From contig SEFP01000003.1 of NCBI GenBank assembly GCA_004144185.1, positions 248,001 to 312,000 of the forward strand: 64,000 nucleotides of DNA. The letters are read 5' to 3'. Positions 56,482 through 64,000 of this stretch are shown here, piece by piece; within the stretch, counting starts at the first letter, position 1; each line of letters starts with the position of its first letter. The notes below the pieces were generated by a model. The model saw only the letters and a program-made list of their open reading frames with translations, did not search any database and was not told where the DNA came from. The translations under genes and the position numbers were made by a program. Origin of the DNA: Sphingobacteriales bacterium (GTDB lineage Bacteria; Bacteroidota; Bacteroidia; Chitinophagales; Chitinophagaceae).

Positions 56482-56561
56482 GTCATTCCAACCGCAAGGG
56501 AGGAATCTCATAAAAGAAGAACCCTACTAGTGTGAGATCTGGGCCTTGCGGTCGAGATGAC
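56482..56561. repeat. Palindromic interspersed repeat, copy 6
   Basis: 80 bp. Left arm GTCATTCCAACCGCAAGGGA; right arm of the copy-3 type. Ends 30 bases before the anmK stop. Confidence 0.75.
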
Positions 56562-56590
56562 CCGGATCAATCAAGGGCATCATACCTGAA

Positions 56591-57673
56591 TCAGGCGCTT
56601 CCCATCCACAAGGCACCACCCACGCTATTGCGCGAGGCACCGGTAACGGATTGCAGCACGTTTTCTTCTTCGCGCCAGCGCAGCACGCCGATCAAAGCCA
56701 TCACCAGCGCTTCTTTAAAATCGACGACGGTTTTTTGAGGAACCACGACTTCAATGCCGGCCGGATGCAGTTTTTCCCGCAGTGTTTCAATCAGGAACGT
56801 GTTATGCGCCCCACCGCCGGTTACCAGCAGCTCACCGGCTCCGTTACCGGAACGTAACACGGCTTCAGCAACCTGCTCTGCCAGATGCCCGGTAAACGTA
56901 GCCAGCAAATCGGCAGTGGATGCACTGGTTGCTTCCAATACCGGTGCGCCCAGTGCCAAGGCCTCGGCATTACTCAGGCTTTTGGGAACGGGCCTGGAGA
57001 AATAAGATCCCTGATTCAAGGCCATCAATACTTCCGGAATCACCCTTCCGGAACGCGCCAGCTGCCCGGCTTCATCATACGGCAATCCTTCCCGTAACGC
57101 CAGCCGGTTCAGCACCGCATTGGCCGGACCAATATCAAAGGCCGCTCGATGGGCACCGCCCAGAATCGTCAGGTTGGCAATGCCGCCCAGGTTCAGCAGG
57201 TACGGATAGGTACCAAACAGCAGTTGATCGCCGATGGGCACGATCGGAGCACCCTGCCCGCCCAGCGCTACATCCATCGCCCGCAGATCCGAAATCGTCG
57301 GCAGTCCGGTCACCGCAGCGATGGATGCACCGCAGCCGATTTGCGAGGTCGTCTGGGTAGCCGGCTCATGAAATACGGTGTGTCCGTGCGAGGCAATAAA
57401 GTGCACTCTATGATGCAGGTCGTGTCGCTCGATGAATGCGTTCACCTGCTCGCCCAGATACCGGCCATACCGGGTATGCAGCCGCAGAAATTCCGGAACC
57501 GTTAGCTCAGAGGCACGCAGCAGCTCAGCAGCCCAGTCGGCTGTGTACGGAATGCAATCGGTGGCCACCAGTTCATAACTCCATACGCTTCGCTGTTCGG
57601 TGAGCGTTACAAAAGCAAGATCAAGACCATCGAGCGAAGAGCCCGACATCAGTCCGAGAACATGGTACATCAT
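56591..57673 (-). CDS. anmK: Anhydro-N-acetylmuramic acid kinase
   Basis: 360 aa. Hydrolyses and phosphorylates 1,6-anhydro-MurNAc to MurNAc-6-phosphate for cell-wall recycling. Phosphate-binding GLMSGSSLDGLDLAF (7-21; most homologues have GTS), FIASHGHTVFHEP, TISDLRAMDVALGGQGAPIVPIGD, LNLGGIANLTIL (with an adjacent acidic residue in FDIGPANAVLN) and LLVTGGGAHN are intact. Anhydro sugars come from lytic transglycosylases such as that at 12.2 kb. No neighbouring murQ. Confidence 0.93.
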   Translation of the reverse strand: MMYHVLGLMSGSSLDGLDLAFVTLTEQRSVWSYELVATDCIPYTADWAAELLRASELTVPEFLRLHTRYGRYLGEQVNAFIERHDLHHRVHFIASHGHTVFHEPATQTTSQIGCGASIAAVTGLPTISDLRAMDVALGGQGAPIVPIGDQLLFGTYPYLLNLGGIANLTILGGAHRAAFDIGPANAVLNRLALREGLPYDEAGQLARSGRVIPEVLMALNQGSYFSRPVPKSLSNAEALALGAPVLEATSASTADLLATFTGHLAEQVAEAVLRSGNGAGELLVTGGGAHNTFLIETLREKLHPAGIEVVVPQKTVVDFKEALVMALIGVLRWREEENVLQSVTGASRNSVGGALWMGSA

Positions 57674-57764
57674 GGGAACCGGCAGATTGTAAGTATGCGT
57701 TCAGATACGAGTGGCGCTACCGCGCTTCCGGAAAAGCAGGCGGCGGGTAGGGCCGGAAACAGAA

Positions 57765-57795
57765 AAGATGCAGTCTGGAGTTCAAACTGCATCTT
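57765..57795 (-). terminator. Terminator of sucD
   Basis: 10-bp perfect stem (57765-57774 and 57786-57795) with a T-run on the minus strand after the hairpin; lies 20 bases downstream of the sucD stop. Confidence 0.75.
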
Positions 57796-57814
57796 GGACT
57801 AACGTTGTTGAGGC

Positions 57815-58687
57815 TTAGTTTTTTACGACCTGCGCCAGGGTTTTGCCGATGTCGGCCGGAGAATCCACGACGTGGATGCCACACTCGCGCATGATTTCCA
57901 TTTTAGCCGCAGCAGTATCTTCTGCACCGCCTACGATGGCACCTGCGTGGCCCATCCGGCGACCCGGAGGAGCCGTCTGACCAGCGATAAAGCCTACCAC
58001 CGGCTTGCGCATATTGTCTTTCAACCAGCGGGCGGCTTCTGCTTCCATACCACCACCAATTTCACCAATCATGATGATCGCGTCGGTTTCGCTGTCGTTC
58101 ATGAGCAATTCCACCGCTTCTTTGGTGGTAGTGCCGATGATCGGATCACCACCAATACCGATAGCCGTTGAAATGCCCAGACCTGCTTTTACCGTCTGGT
58201 CGGCCGCTTCGTACGTCAGCGTACCGCTTTTGGATACAATGCCGATACGGCCGGGCTTAAATACAAAGCCGGGCATAATGCCAACCTTGGCTTCTCCGGC
58301 AGTAATCACCCCCGGACAGTTCGGTCCGATGAGGCGACAGTCGAAATTATTGATATAGTCGCGGGCAATAACCATATCCTGTACCGGAATGCCTTCGGTG
58401 ATACAGATAATGACTTTGATTCCTGCCGAAGCAGCTTCCATAATGGCATCCGCAGCAAATGCAGGCGGCACAAAAATGATCGACACATCTGCGCCAGTCT
58501 TGTCAACAGCTTCTTTTACGGTATTAAACACCGGACGGTCGAGATGTGTACTACCGCCTTTGTTGGGTGTTACACCACCAACAACGTTGGTGCCGTATTC
58601 AATCATCTGCGTAGCGTGAAAGGTGCCTTCCGTACCGGTAAAGCCCTGCACGAGCACTTTAGATTCTTTGTTGACAAGTACAGCCAT
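57815..58687 (-). CDS. sucD: Succinate-CoA ligase subunit alpha
   Basis: 290 aa from the ATG at 58687, which matches the family start ([24 protein letters not shown]); the longer ORF to 58792 overlaps the promoter. TCA-cycle step succinyl-CoA to succinate with ATP or GTP formation. CoA-binding motif GFTGTEG, the GPNCPGVI and [10 protein letters not shown] blocks and the phosphohistidine loop [12 protein letters not shown] are intact. The beta subunit sucC is not in the window, so the two subunits are split in this genome. Confidence 0.95.
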   Translation of the reverse strand: MAVLVNKESKVLVQGFTGTEGTFHATQMIEYGTNVVGGVTPNKGGSTHLDRPVFNTVKEAVDKTGADVSIIFVPPAFAADAIMEAASAGIKVIICITEGIPVQDMVIARDYINNFDCRLIGPNCPGVITAGEAKVGIMPGFVFKPGRIGIVSKSGTLTYEAADQTVKAGLGISTAIGIGGDPIIGTTTKEAVELLMNDSETDAIIMIGEIGGGMEAEAARWLKDNMRKPVVGFIAGQTAPPGRRMGHAGAIVGGAEDTAAAKMEIMRECGIHVVDSPADIGKTLAQVVKN

Positions 58688-58738
58688 GAGAGTTAGAAAG
58701 AAAGTTTTAAGGGAAACCGCTTTTTTAAAGCAGCGCCG

Positions 58739-58766
58739 CAAAAGTAAGTCAACAGATGGGCTGAAA
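58739..58766 (-). promoter_or_regulatory. Candidate promoter of sucD
   Basis: Minus strand: TTTC (58763-58766, one mismatch to TTTG), 16-base spacer, TACTTTTG (58739-58746, exact TAnnTTTG). Transcription would start near 58735, 48 bases before the ATG at 58687. Confidence 0.45.
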
Positions 58767-59162
58767 CATCGTTGTCCCATTCTTTTCAGCAACTTCTTAC
58801 GACAAGCCGTTTTTGAATCTGATGTACTTCGCTAAAAGCAAACGCATCAACAAAAGACCTTTAAACTTGTTTTAAGGTTGAAAATCAATGCTTTTGAAAT
58901 GTATATTCTGATCGCATATCTGAACCTTATGGCATTGTTTTTGTTAAATCCAAAGCGCTCTCTTAGCGTCATTGCTACTTAGATAGGTCTCTATCCGGAA
59001 CCGGTTTTTAACGCAACCGATTCCATCCTACATACTACAGATACCTGCATCTTACCTGCCCGCACGCATTTTGTTCGGTGTACGTTCTGCTGCTACCCTA
59101 AGAAGGCTCTGACGTCTATCGGGAAGCTGTTTTTCTGATCTCTTATTAATTTTTTCTTCTGC
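58767..59162. other. Intergenic region upstream of the glycosyltransferase operon
   Basis: About 400 bases between divergent genes, with no clear coding region. It must hold the promoter of the 59163 operon, but I see no exact TTTG/TAnnTTTG pair on the plus strand; TAATTTTT near 59148 is a one-mismatch -7 candidate. Confidence 0.45.
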
Positions 59163-60290
59163 ATGCAGCTTGTATGTCTTTCACACCTGCGCTGGAATTT
59201 TGTATACCAGCGCCCCCAGCATCTACTTTCCCGGTTTGTTCCGGACTACGACGTTTTTTTCATTGAAGAGTTTATTCATTCGGACGGTCCTACCGATTTC
59301 TATGATACGGAAGTATCCAAAGAAGGTGTTACCATTCTGGTTCCCCGTCTCAGCCATCATCTTTCCGGCGACGTAAACGACCGGTTGCAAGTACTGATTG
59401 ACCGGATGCTGTCCGATTTTGGCATCTCGGATTTCGTAGCCTGGTATTATACCCCTATGGCCTTGCCGTTTACCCGTCAGCTGACGCCGGCTGTAACGGT
59501 CTTTGACGCAATGGATGAACTGTCGGCCTTCAAATTTGCGCCTTCTGAGCTTAAAGCACTGGAAACGGAAATGATGGAGCGCGCCGATGTGGTCTTCACC
59601 GGCGGACAATCGCTGTATGAAGCTAAGAAACACCGTCACACCAATATTCATGCGTTTCCGAGCAGTATCGACAAGGCACATTTCGCCCAGGCCCGTACGC
59701 CCGGAGACGATCCGGCCGATCAGGCAGCGATCCCCCACCCGCGTCTTGGTTTTTACGGCGTCGTGGACGAGCGGTTTGATCTGGAACTGTTGCAGGGCAT
59801 GGCTACCCAGCGTCCGGACTGGCAGTTTGTAATCATCGGCCCAGTCGTAAAGATTGATCCGGAAACGCTGCCCAAGGGCTCCAATATCCATTACCTCGGT
59901 CCTAAATCGTATCCGGAACTGCCGCTGTATCTCCGTGGCTGGGACATCGCCTTGGTTGCCTTTGCGCTAAACGAATCCACGAAATTTATCTCGCCGACCA
60001 AAACACCCGAATACCTCGCAGGAGGTAAACCGGTTATTTCCACACCGATCCGCGATGTTGTCTATCCGTACGGGAAAGAAGGACTGGTTGCGATTTCCCA
60101 GAATGCTGATGAAGCTATTCAGGATGCCGAGCAACTGCTGACAATGGATAAAACCCTCTGGCTGGAGCGCGTGGACACCTTCCTGGAAACCAATTCTTGG
60201 GAAGATACCTGGGCAGGTATGAATGCCCTGATTACTAAAGCAATCGAAGAAAAAAGCACTGTTATCGCATGTATGACTACCTCATTGTAG
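59163..60290 (+). CDS. Family 1-type glycosyltransferase (GT-B fold)
   Basis: 375 aa. N-terminal CLSHLRWNFVYQRPQHLLSRF and VFDAMDELSAFKFAP, then GFYGVVDERFDLELLQGMATQRPDWQFVIIGPVVKI and the acceptor/nucleotide site TKTPEYLAGGKPVISTPIRDVV with its conserved glutamate. GT-B fold, nucleotide-sugar donor. The next gene (UDP-galactopyranose mutase) overlaps its 3' end by 22 bases, so it probably uses UDP-galactofuranose or a related donor. Confidence 0.88.
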   Translation: MQLVCLSHLRWNFVYQRPQHLLSRFVPDYDVFFIEEFIHSDGPTDFYDTEVSKEGVTILVPRLSHHLSGDVNDRLQVLIDRMLSDFGISDFVAWYYTPMALPFTRQLTPAVTVFDAMDELSAFKFAPSELKALETEMMERADVVFTGGQSLYEAKKHRHTNIHAFPSSIDKAHFAQARTPGDDPADQAAIPHPRLGFYGVVDERFDLELLQGMATQRPDWQFVIIGPVVKIDPETLPKGSNIHYLGPKSYPELPLYLRGWDIALVAFALNESTKFISPTKTPEYLAGGKPVISTPIRDVVYPYGKEGLVAISQNADEAIQDAEQLLTMDKTLWLERVDTFLETNSWEDTWAGMNALITKAIEEKSTVIACMTTSL

Positions 60291-61360
60291 GCTGCGGTTT
60301 TGCGGGCGCCGTTCTGGCCGAGCGACTCGCATCCGTTTCCGGAAAAAAAGTTCTGATTATTGATAAGCGGCCGCATATTGCCGGCAATGCTTATGACCAT
60401 TATGACGAAACCGGCATTCTGGTTCACAAATACGGTCCGCATATCTTCCATACCAATTCTGCGGAGGTTTTTGACTACCTGAGCCAGTTTACCGCATGGC
60501 GGCCGTACGAACACCGCGTACTGGCCAGCGTGGATGGCCAGTTGCTGCCCATCCCGATCAATCTGGACACGATCAACAAGATGTACGGTTTGAAGCTGTC
60601 CAGCGATGAGGTGACGGCCTTCCTGGCGTCCAAAGCCGAAAAACGGTCGCCGATTCAGACCAGTGAAGATGTAGTGGTGAATACGGTAGGCACCGAACTA
60701 TTCGAAAAGTTCTTCAAGGGCTATACCAAAAAGCAGTGGGACCTCTATCCGGCCGAGCTGGATGCCAGCGTGACCGCCCGCGTGCCGACCCGCACCAACC
60801 GCGACGACCGCTACTTTACGGATACCTTCCAGTCGATGCCACTCCACGGCTACACCAAGATGTTTGAGAAGATGCTCGACCATCCCAACATCCACGTGAT
60901 GCTGAATGCCGATTTTGAAGACATACGGGAAACCATCGCCTTCCGGAAACTGATTTACACTGGTCCGGTGGATCAGTTTTTCGGGTATCGCTTCGGGAAG
61001 CTGCCGTATCGGTCGCTGGAGTTCAAATTTGAAAGCCACGACAAGGAGCAGTACCAGGAAACCGGTACCGTAAACTATCCGAACTCGCACCAGTATACCC
61101 GCATCACGGAGTTTAAGTTTCTGACCGGCCAGCAGCACCACCGCACCTCGTTGGTGTACGAGTATCCCAAGGCAGAAGGGGATCCGTACTACCCGATTCC
61201 GCGCCGGCAAAACACCGACCTGTACAATCAGTACCGCGACCTGGCAGCGACTCTGGAAGACGTGTACTTCCTCGGCCGTTTAGGTACCTACAAATATTAC
61301 AATATGGATCAGGTCGTAGCGCAGGCGCTGAGTCAGTTCCGGAAACTTGAATCCCAATAA
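60269..61360 (+). CDS. glf: UDP-galactopyranose mutase
   Basis: 363 aa, typical length (about 367). Flavoenzyme converting UDP-galactopyranose to UDP-galactofuranose. FAD-binding GCGFAGAVLAERL (8-20) and the following KVLIIDKRPHIAGNAYD, the KYGPHIFHTN block, and KQWDLYPAELDASVTARVPTRTNRDDRYF with the active-site arginine are intact. The ATG lies inside the preceding glycosyltransferase gene (22-base overlap). Confidence 0.96.
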   Translation: MYDYLIVGCGFAGAVLAERLASVSGKKVLIIDKRPHIAGNAYDHYDETGILVHKYGPHIFHTNSAEVFDYLSQFTAWRPYEHRVLASVDGQLLPIPINLDTINKMYGLKLSSDEVTAFLASKAEKRSPIQTSEDVVVNTVGTELFEKFFKGYTKKQWDLYPAELDASVTARVPTRTNRDDRYFTDTFQSMPLHGYTKMFEKMLDHPNIHVMLNADFEDIRETIAFRKLIYTGPVDQFFGYRFGKLPYRSLEFKFESHDKEQYQETGTVNYPNSHQYTRITEFKFLTGQQHHRTSLVYEYPKAEGDPYYPIPRRQNTDLYNQYRDLAATLEDVYFLGRLGTYKYYNMDQVVAQALSQFRKLESQ

Positions 61361-61396
61361 TCAGTGCCTTCCGGAACTTCTGTCCCACAATCTCTT

Positions 61397-62578
61397 ATGA
61401 ATTCAACCAACCCGTTTCAGTCGTTCTGGATGGGCGGCTACGAATGTGCCGATCATCTCAATGCTTTTGGCAACCGTGTCGATCTGCTGCGGGATACCGG
61501 CCATTTGCAGTTCCTGACCGAAGATTATCTCCGCCTTCGGGAGCTGGATATCACGACCGTCCGGGAAGGTATCCGCTGGTCGGTCGCCGAGCCGCACCCG
61601 TATGTGTACGACTGGAGCGCGGTGGATGTCGTAATCGATACGGCGCAGCAAACCGGCATTCAGGTGGTCTGGGACATCTGTCATTTCGGGTTTGCGGCGG
61701 ATCTGACTCCCCTGCATCCCATGTTTGCCCGGCGTTTTGCCCATCTGTGTGAAGCCTTTGCCCGTCATTATCGCAGCCGCGTTCCGGATGGCGAACTGAT
61801 CATCACCCCGATCAATGAAGTCAGCTTTTTATCGTGGCTGGGCGGCGATGTACGTGGCACCGCGCCGTATACCACCGGACAAGGCTGGGATGTGAAGTAC
61901 CATCTGATGAAAGCGTATATCGAAGGGATCGAAGCGCTGCACCGGGTTGATTCGTCCATCCGGATTCTGACGACTGAGCCACTCGTTTACATTGCCTCAT
62001 CCGATCCGGACCATCCGGAGCTGAACCGGCAGGCCCAGGATGCACATGAAGCTCAGTTTCAGGTGCTCGACATGCTTTCCGGCCGGATGTGCCCGGAACT
62101 GCGGGGCCGCCCGGACTACCTGGATATCTTGGGCTACAACTACTACCACGACAACCAGTGGATCAGCGGCGGAGCCAAAGACTCGCTCATCTGGCATCCG
62201 GAATTCGACAACCCGGCCCGCCGCACCCTTGACGCACTGCTTCAGGAAGCCTGGCTGCGCTACGAAAAGCCTTTTATTCTGTCCGAAACCAGCCATTATG
62301 GGGATCATCGGCCCGAGTGGTTGGGACTGATCGCACAGGAAGCCGTTCACGTGCTCAAAAGCAGTCTTCCGCTGCTGGGCATCTGCCTGTATCCGGTGCT
62401 GGACCGGCCGGATTGGGACCATATTCATCACTGGCACCGCTCTGGAATCTGGGATATTCCCAATCCGGAAACGCTGGAACGAATTCTTCATCTTCCTACG
62501 GCTGCGGCCTTGCATCAGGCACAGCAGCAGGTGCAGGCTGCCTTCCCGGAACCGACACGATTAGAAGCAATCGCATAG
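61397..62578 (+). CDS. GH-A clan glycoside hydrolase, probably family 1-like
   Basis: 393 aa from the ATG at 61397; an extended start at 61364 is less likely. TIM-barrel enzyme: the acid/base is the Glu of TPINEVSFLSW and the nucleophile the Glu of FILSETSHYGDHR, both in GH-A positions. GGYECADHLNAFGNRVDLLRDTG and GIRWSVAEPHPYVYDWSAVD are like GH1 N-termini, but the barrel is shorter than the 440-450 aa of classical GH1. No signal peptide is seen, so it is probably cytoplasmic. 37 bases after glf; may trim or recycle glycan precursors. Substrate unknown. Confidence 0.82.
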   Translation: MNSTNPFQSFWMGGYECADHLNAFGNRVDLLRDTGHLQFLTEDYLRLRELDITTVREGIRWSVAEPHPYVYDWSAVDVVIDTAQQTGIQVVWDICHFGFAADLTPLHPMFARRFAHLCEAFARHYRSRVPDGELIITPINEVSFLSWLGGDVRGTAPYTTGQGWDVKYHLMKAYIEGIEALHRVDSSIRILTTEPLVYIASSDPDHPELNRQAQDAHEAQFQVLDMLSGRMCPELRGRPDYLDILGYNYYHDNQWISGGAKDSLIWHPEFDNPARRTLDALLQEAWLRYEKPFILSETSHYGDHRPEWLGLIAQEAVHVLKSSLPLLGICLYPVLDRPDWDHIHHWHRSGIWDIPNPETLERILHLPTAAALHQAQQQVQAAFPEPTRLEAIA

Positions 62579-62618
62579 TTAAAACGCCTTTTCTGAGAGA
62601 TCAGAAAAGGCGTTTTAA
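62579..62618. terminator. Bidirectional terminator after the glycosidase gene
   Basis: 18-bp perfect stem (62579-62596 and 62601-62618), 4-base loop, with A- and T-runs inside the arms, between convergent genes. Confidence 0.88.
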
Positions 62619-62666
62619 GTAGTGGGATCTTTTTATGAGGTTCAGCCACATTCAGTGCTTCGACCA

Positions 62667-63449
62667 TCAGCGGTCCGGAAGCAATCCGACCTCGCGCATC
62701 CGGGCCGCTTTGGCTTCTTCCAGAAACTTGGAGGCGAAAATAAAACTGTTGAGTTCGGCGTCCGTACTGTGGATGATGGCCTGCGAGTTGCCTTCCCAGC
62801 GTTTGCGGCCCTGGTACATAAACAGGATATGGTCGCCGCTTTCCATCACGGTATTCATATCGTGGGTATTGACTACCGTTGTGATATTGTACTCATAGGT
62901 CAGTTCCTGAATCAACCGGTCAATAACGATCGAAGTTTTGGGATCGAGACCGGAGTTGGGTTCGTCGCAAAACAAATACTTGGGATTCAGCACCAGTGCC
63001 CGCGCCAGCGCCACCCGTTTTTTCATTCCTCCGGAAATCTCGGCCGGGTACTTATGGTTGGCATCTTTCAGGTTGACGCGCTCCAGCACTTCGTTGACCC
63101 GCTTTTTCATGGCCGCCCGTCCCTGACGGGTAAACATTTCCAGCGGGAACAGCACATTCCGCTCCACGGTCAACGAGTCGAATAGCGCCGAGCCCTGAAA
63201 CAGCATGCCGATTTCGGTCCGGATTTGTTTCAGCTCTTTTTTGTCCATCGTGGTCAGATCGCGGCCTTCGTAGAGCACCTGTCCGGAATCGGGATGCATG
63301 AGACCTACCATGATCTTCATGAGCACGGTTTTTCCGGAACCGGAGGTACCGATGATGAGATTCACCTTACCCGGCTCCATTACCGCATCCACCCCGTGCA
63401 GCACCGTCTTTTCGCCGAAACTTTTCTGGACGTTTTTAAGTTCAATCAT
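62667..63449 (-). CDS. MlaF-like ABC transporter ATPase
   Basis: 260 aa. Walker A GTSGSGKT (34-41), Q-loop LFQGSALFDSLTVERNVLFPL, signature ISGGMKKRVALARAL, Walker B YLFCDEPNSGLDP and NTHDMNTVMESGDHILFMYQG. The LFQGSALFDSL pattern and the GSALFDS/ISGGMKKRV spacing place it in the MlaF family, which differs in detail from the mlaF at 47.9 kb; the two are paralogues for different Mla/MCE-type systems. Its permease would lie next to it beyond the adjacent acyl-CoA carboxylase gene or be absent. Confidence 0.9.
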   Translation of the reverse strand: MIELKNVQKSFGEKTVLHGVDAVMEPGKVNLIIGTSGSGKTVLMKIMVGLMHPDSGQVLYEGRDLTTMDKKELKQIRTEIGMLFQGSALFDSLTVERNVLFPLEMFTRQGRAAMKKRVNEVLERVNLKDANHKYPAEISGGMKKRVALARALVLNPKYLFCDEPNSGLDPKTSIVIDRLIQELTYEYNITTVVNTHDMNTVMESGDHILFMYQGRKRWEGNSQAIIHSTDAELNSFIFASKFLEEAKAARMREVGLLPDR

Positions 63450-63488
63450 AGCTCACCGTTCGGAAACAAAACACTTGGATTAGGTGCC

Positions 63489-64000
63489 TTAGACCTGAAA
63501 CACCCCACTCCGCCACTCTTTTTCGATCGGCGCGTGATTGGCAGCGTCGAGAGCAGTCGAAATGCGCTGACGCGTTGCGGCCGGATCAATGATTTCATCG
63601 ATCCACAACCGGGCTGCGGCGTAGTACGAGGACGTTTGTGCAGTGTATTTATCCGTGATTTCTTTGAGCAGTGCCTGTTCCTTTTCCGGATCAATGGTTT
63701 CGCCTTTGGCTTTCAGGCTCGCCACCTGGATCTGCAACAACGTTTTAGCGGCCTGCTCACCGCCCATTACCGCGATCTTGGCATTGGGCCAGCCATAGAT
63801 AAAGCGCGGATCGTAGGCCTTACCGCACATGGCATAGTTGCCCGCGCCATACGAGTTGCCGGTGATGATAGTAATTTTTGGAACCACAGAATTGGCCACA
63901 GCATTTACCATTTTGGCGCCGTCTTTAATGATGCCGCTGTGCTCGGAACGACTGCCCACCATAAATCCGGTTACGTCCTGTAAAAACACCAACGGAATTT
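63489..64000 (-). CDS. Acyl-CoA carboxylase beta (carboxyltransferase) subunit, C-terminal part
   Basis: About 170 codons; the gene begins beyond the right edge, since the frame stays open to base 64000 as ...IPLVFLQDVTGFMVG. The visible part is the second crotonase-like half of the biotin-dependent carboxyltransferase family (propionyl-, methylcrotonyl-CoA carboxylase): KITIITGNSYGAGNYAMCGKAYDPRFIYGWPNAKIAVMGGEQAA followed by the C-terminal RLWIDEIIDPAATR. Which acyl-CoA is used cannot be told from this end. Confidence 0.9.
   Translation of the reverse strand, partial: IPLVFLQDVTGFMVGSRSEHSGIIKDGAKMVNAVANSVVPKITIITGNSYGAGNYAMCGKAYDPRFIYGWPNAKIAVMGGEQAAKTLLQIQVASLKAKGETIDPEKEQALLKEITDKYTAQTSSYYAAARLWIDEIIDPAATRQRISTALDAANHAPIEKEWRSGVFQV

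Noticed and set aside
55365-56561. Possible CRISPR array
   Set aside because: Copies differ at many positions, spacing is irregular, arms are inverted, and there are no cas genes; these are REP/MITE-like elements.
1-64000. tRNA or rRNA genes
   Set aside because: I read the intergenic regions for cloverleaf-like arms and conserved T-loop sequence (GTTCAAATC type) and found none.

Overview
The window is 64 kb of a Bacteroidota chromosome with mid-range GC. The evidence is a gliding/T9SS gene (gldA), cargo proteins with CHU_C or type A sorting tails, a Bacteroidota-type RpoB/RpoC pair, KdtA, and promoter-like sites matching the phylum consensus TTTG...TAnnTTTG. I cannot name the genus; the gliding and T9SS content fits the Cytophagales/Chitinophagales side of the phylum. 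Nearly everything is chromosomal housekeeping or envelope biology. I see no phage, IS element, CRISPR array, tRNA or rRNA.

Layout. 1-733: the N-terminal part of ClpB, reading off the left edge, followed by an 0.8 kb non-coding stretch with a minisatellite. 1.55-8.54 kb: a tight four-gene operon on the minus strand (SdiA-regulated-type lipoprotein, metallophosphoesterase/outer-membrane barrel fusion, HD phosphohydrolase fused to a Pycsar-type transmembrane effector domain, class III nucleotide cyclase). This is the best candidate for an unusual signalling system. 8.75-13.1 kb: efflux adaptor, GpsA, CDF metal transporter, lytic transglycosylase. 13.2-20.5 kb: two large T9SS-type surface proteins. 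20.6-30.4 kb: SDR, PhoH, GldA, EGF-type lipoprotein, a tolC-suhB-thiL operon, thymidine kinase, KdtA with an outer membrane protein. 30.5-34.2 kb: DegT aminotransferase plus RmlC-type epimerase, and a DUF4394 T9SS protein. 34.9-45.1 kb: rpoB and rpoC, unusually separated by two membrane-protein genes in the same operon. 45.5-54.5 kb: Sua5, an MlaE-F-D operon, MtaB, PurM and small membrane or lipoproteins. 55.3-56.6 kb: a gene-free cluster of palindromic interspersed repeats. 56.6-64 kb: AnmK, SucD, a glycosyltransferase-UGM-glycosidase operon, a second MlaF-like ATPase and an acyl-CoA carboxylase beta subunit cut by the right edge.

Several genes belong to shared processes. Sua5 and MtaB both act on tRNA A37. 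KdtA, DegT/RmlC and Glf serve envelope polysaccharides. MlaEFD and the second MlaF serve lipid transport. GldA and the CHU_C/sorting-tail proteins serve gliding and type IX secretion.

Across the whole window the palindrome TTCCGGAA is enormously over-represented, in genes, gaps and terminator stems alike. This resembles the HIP1 phenomenon of cyanobacteria and is the strongest genome-scale signal here.
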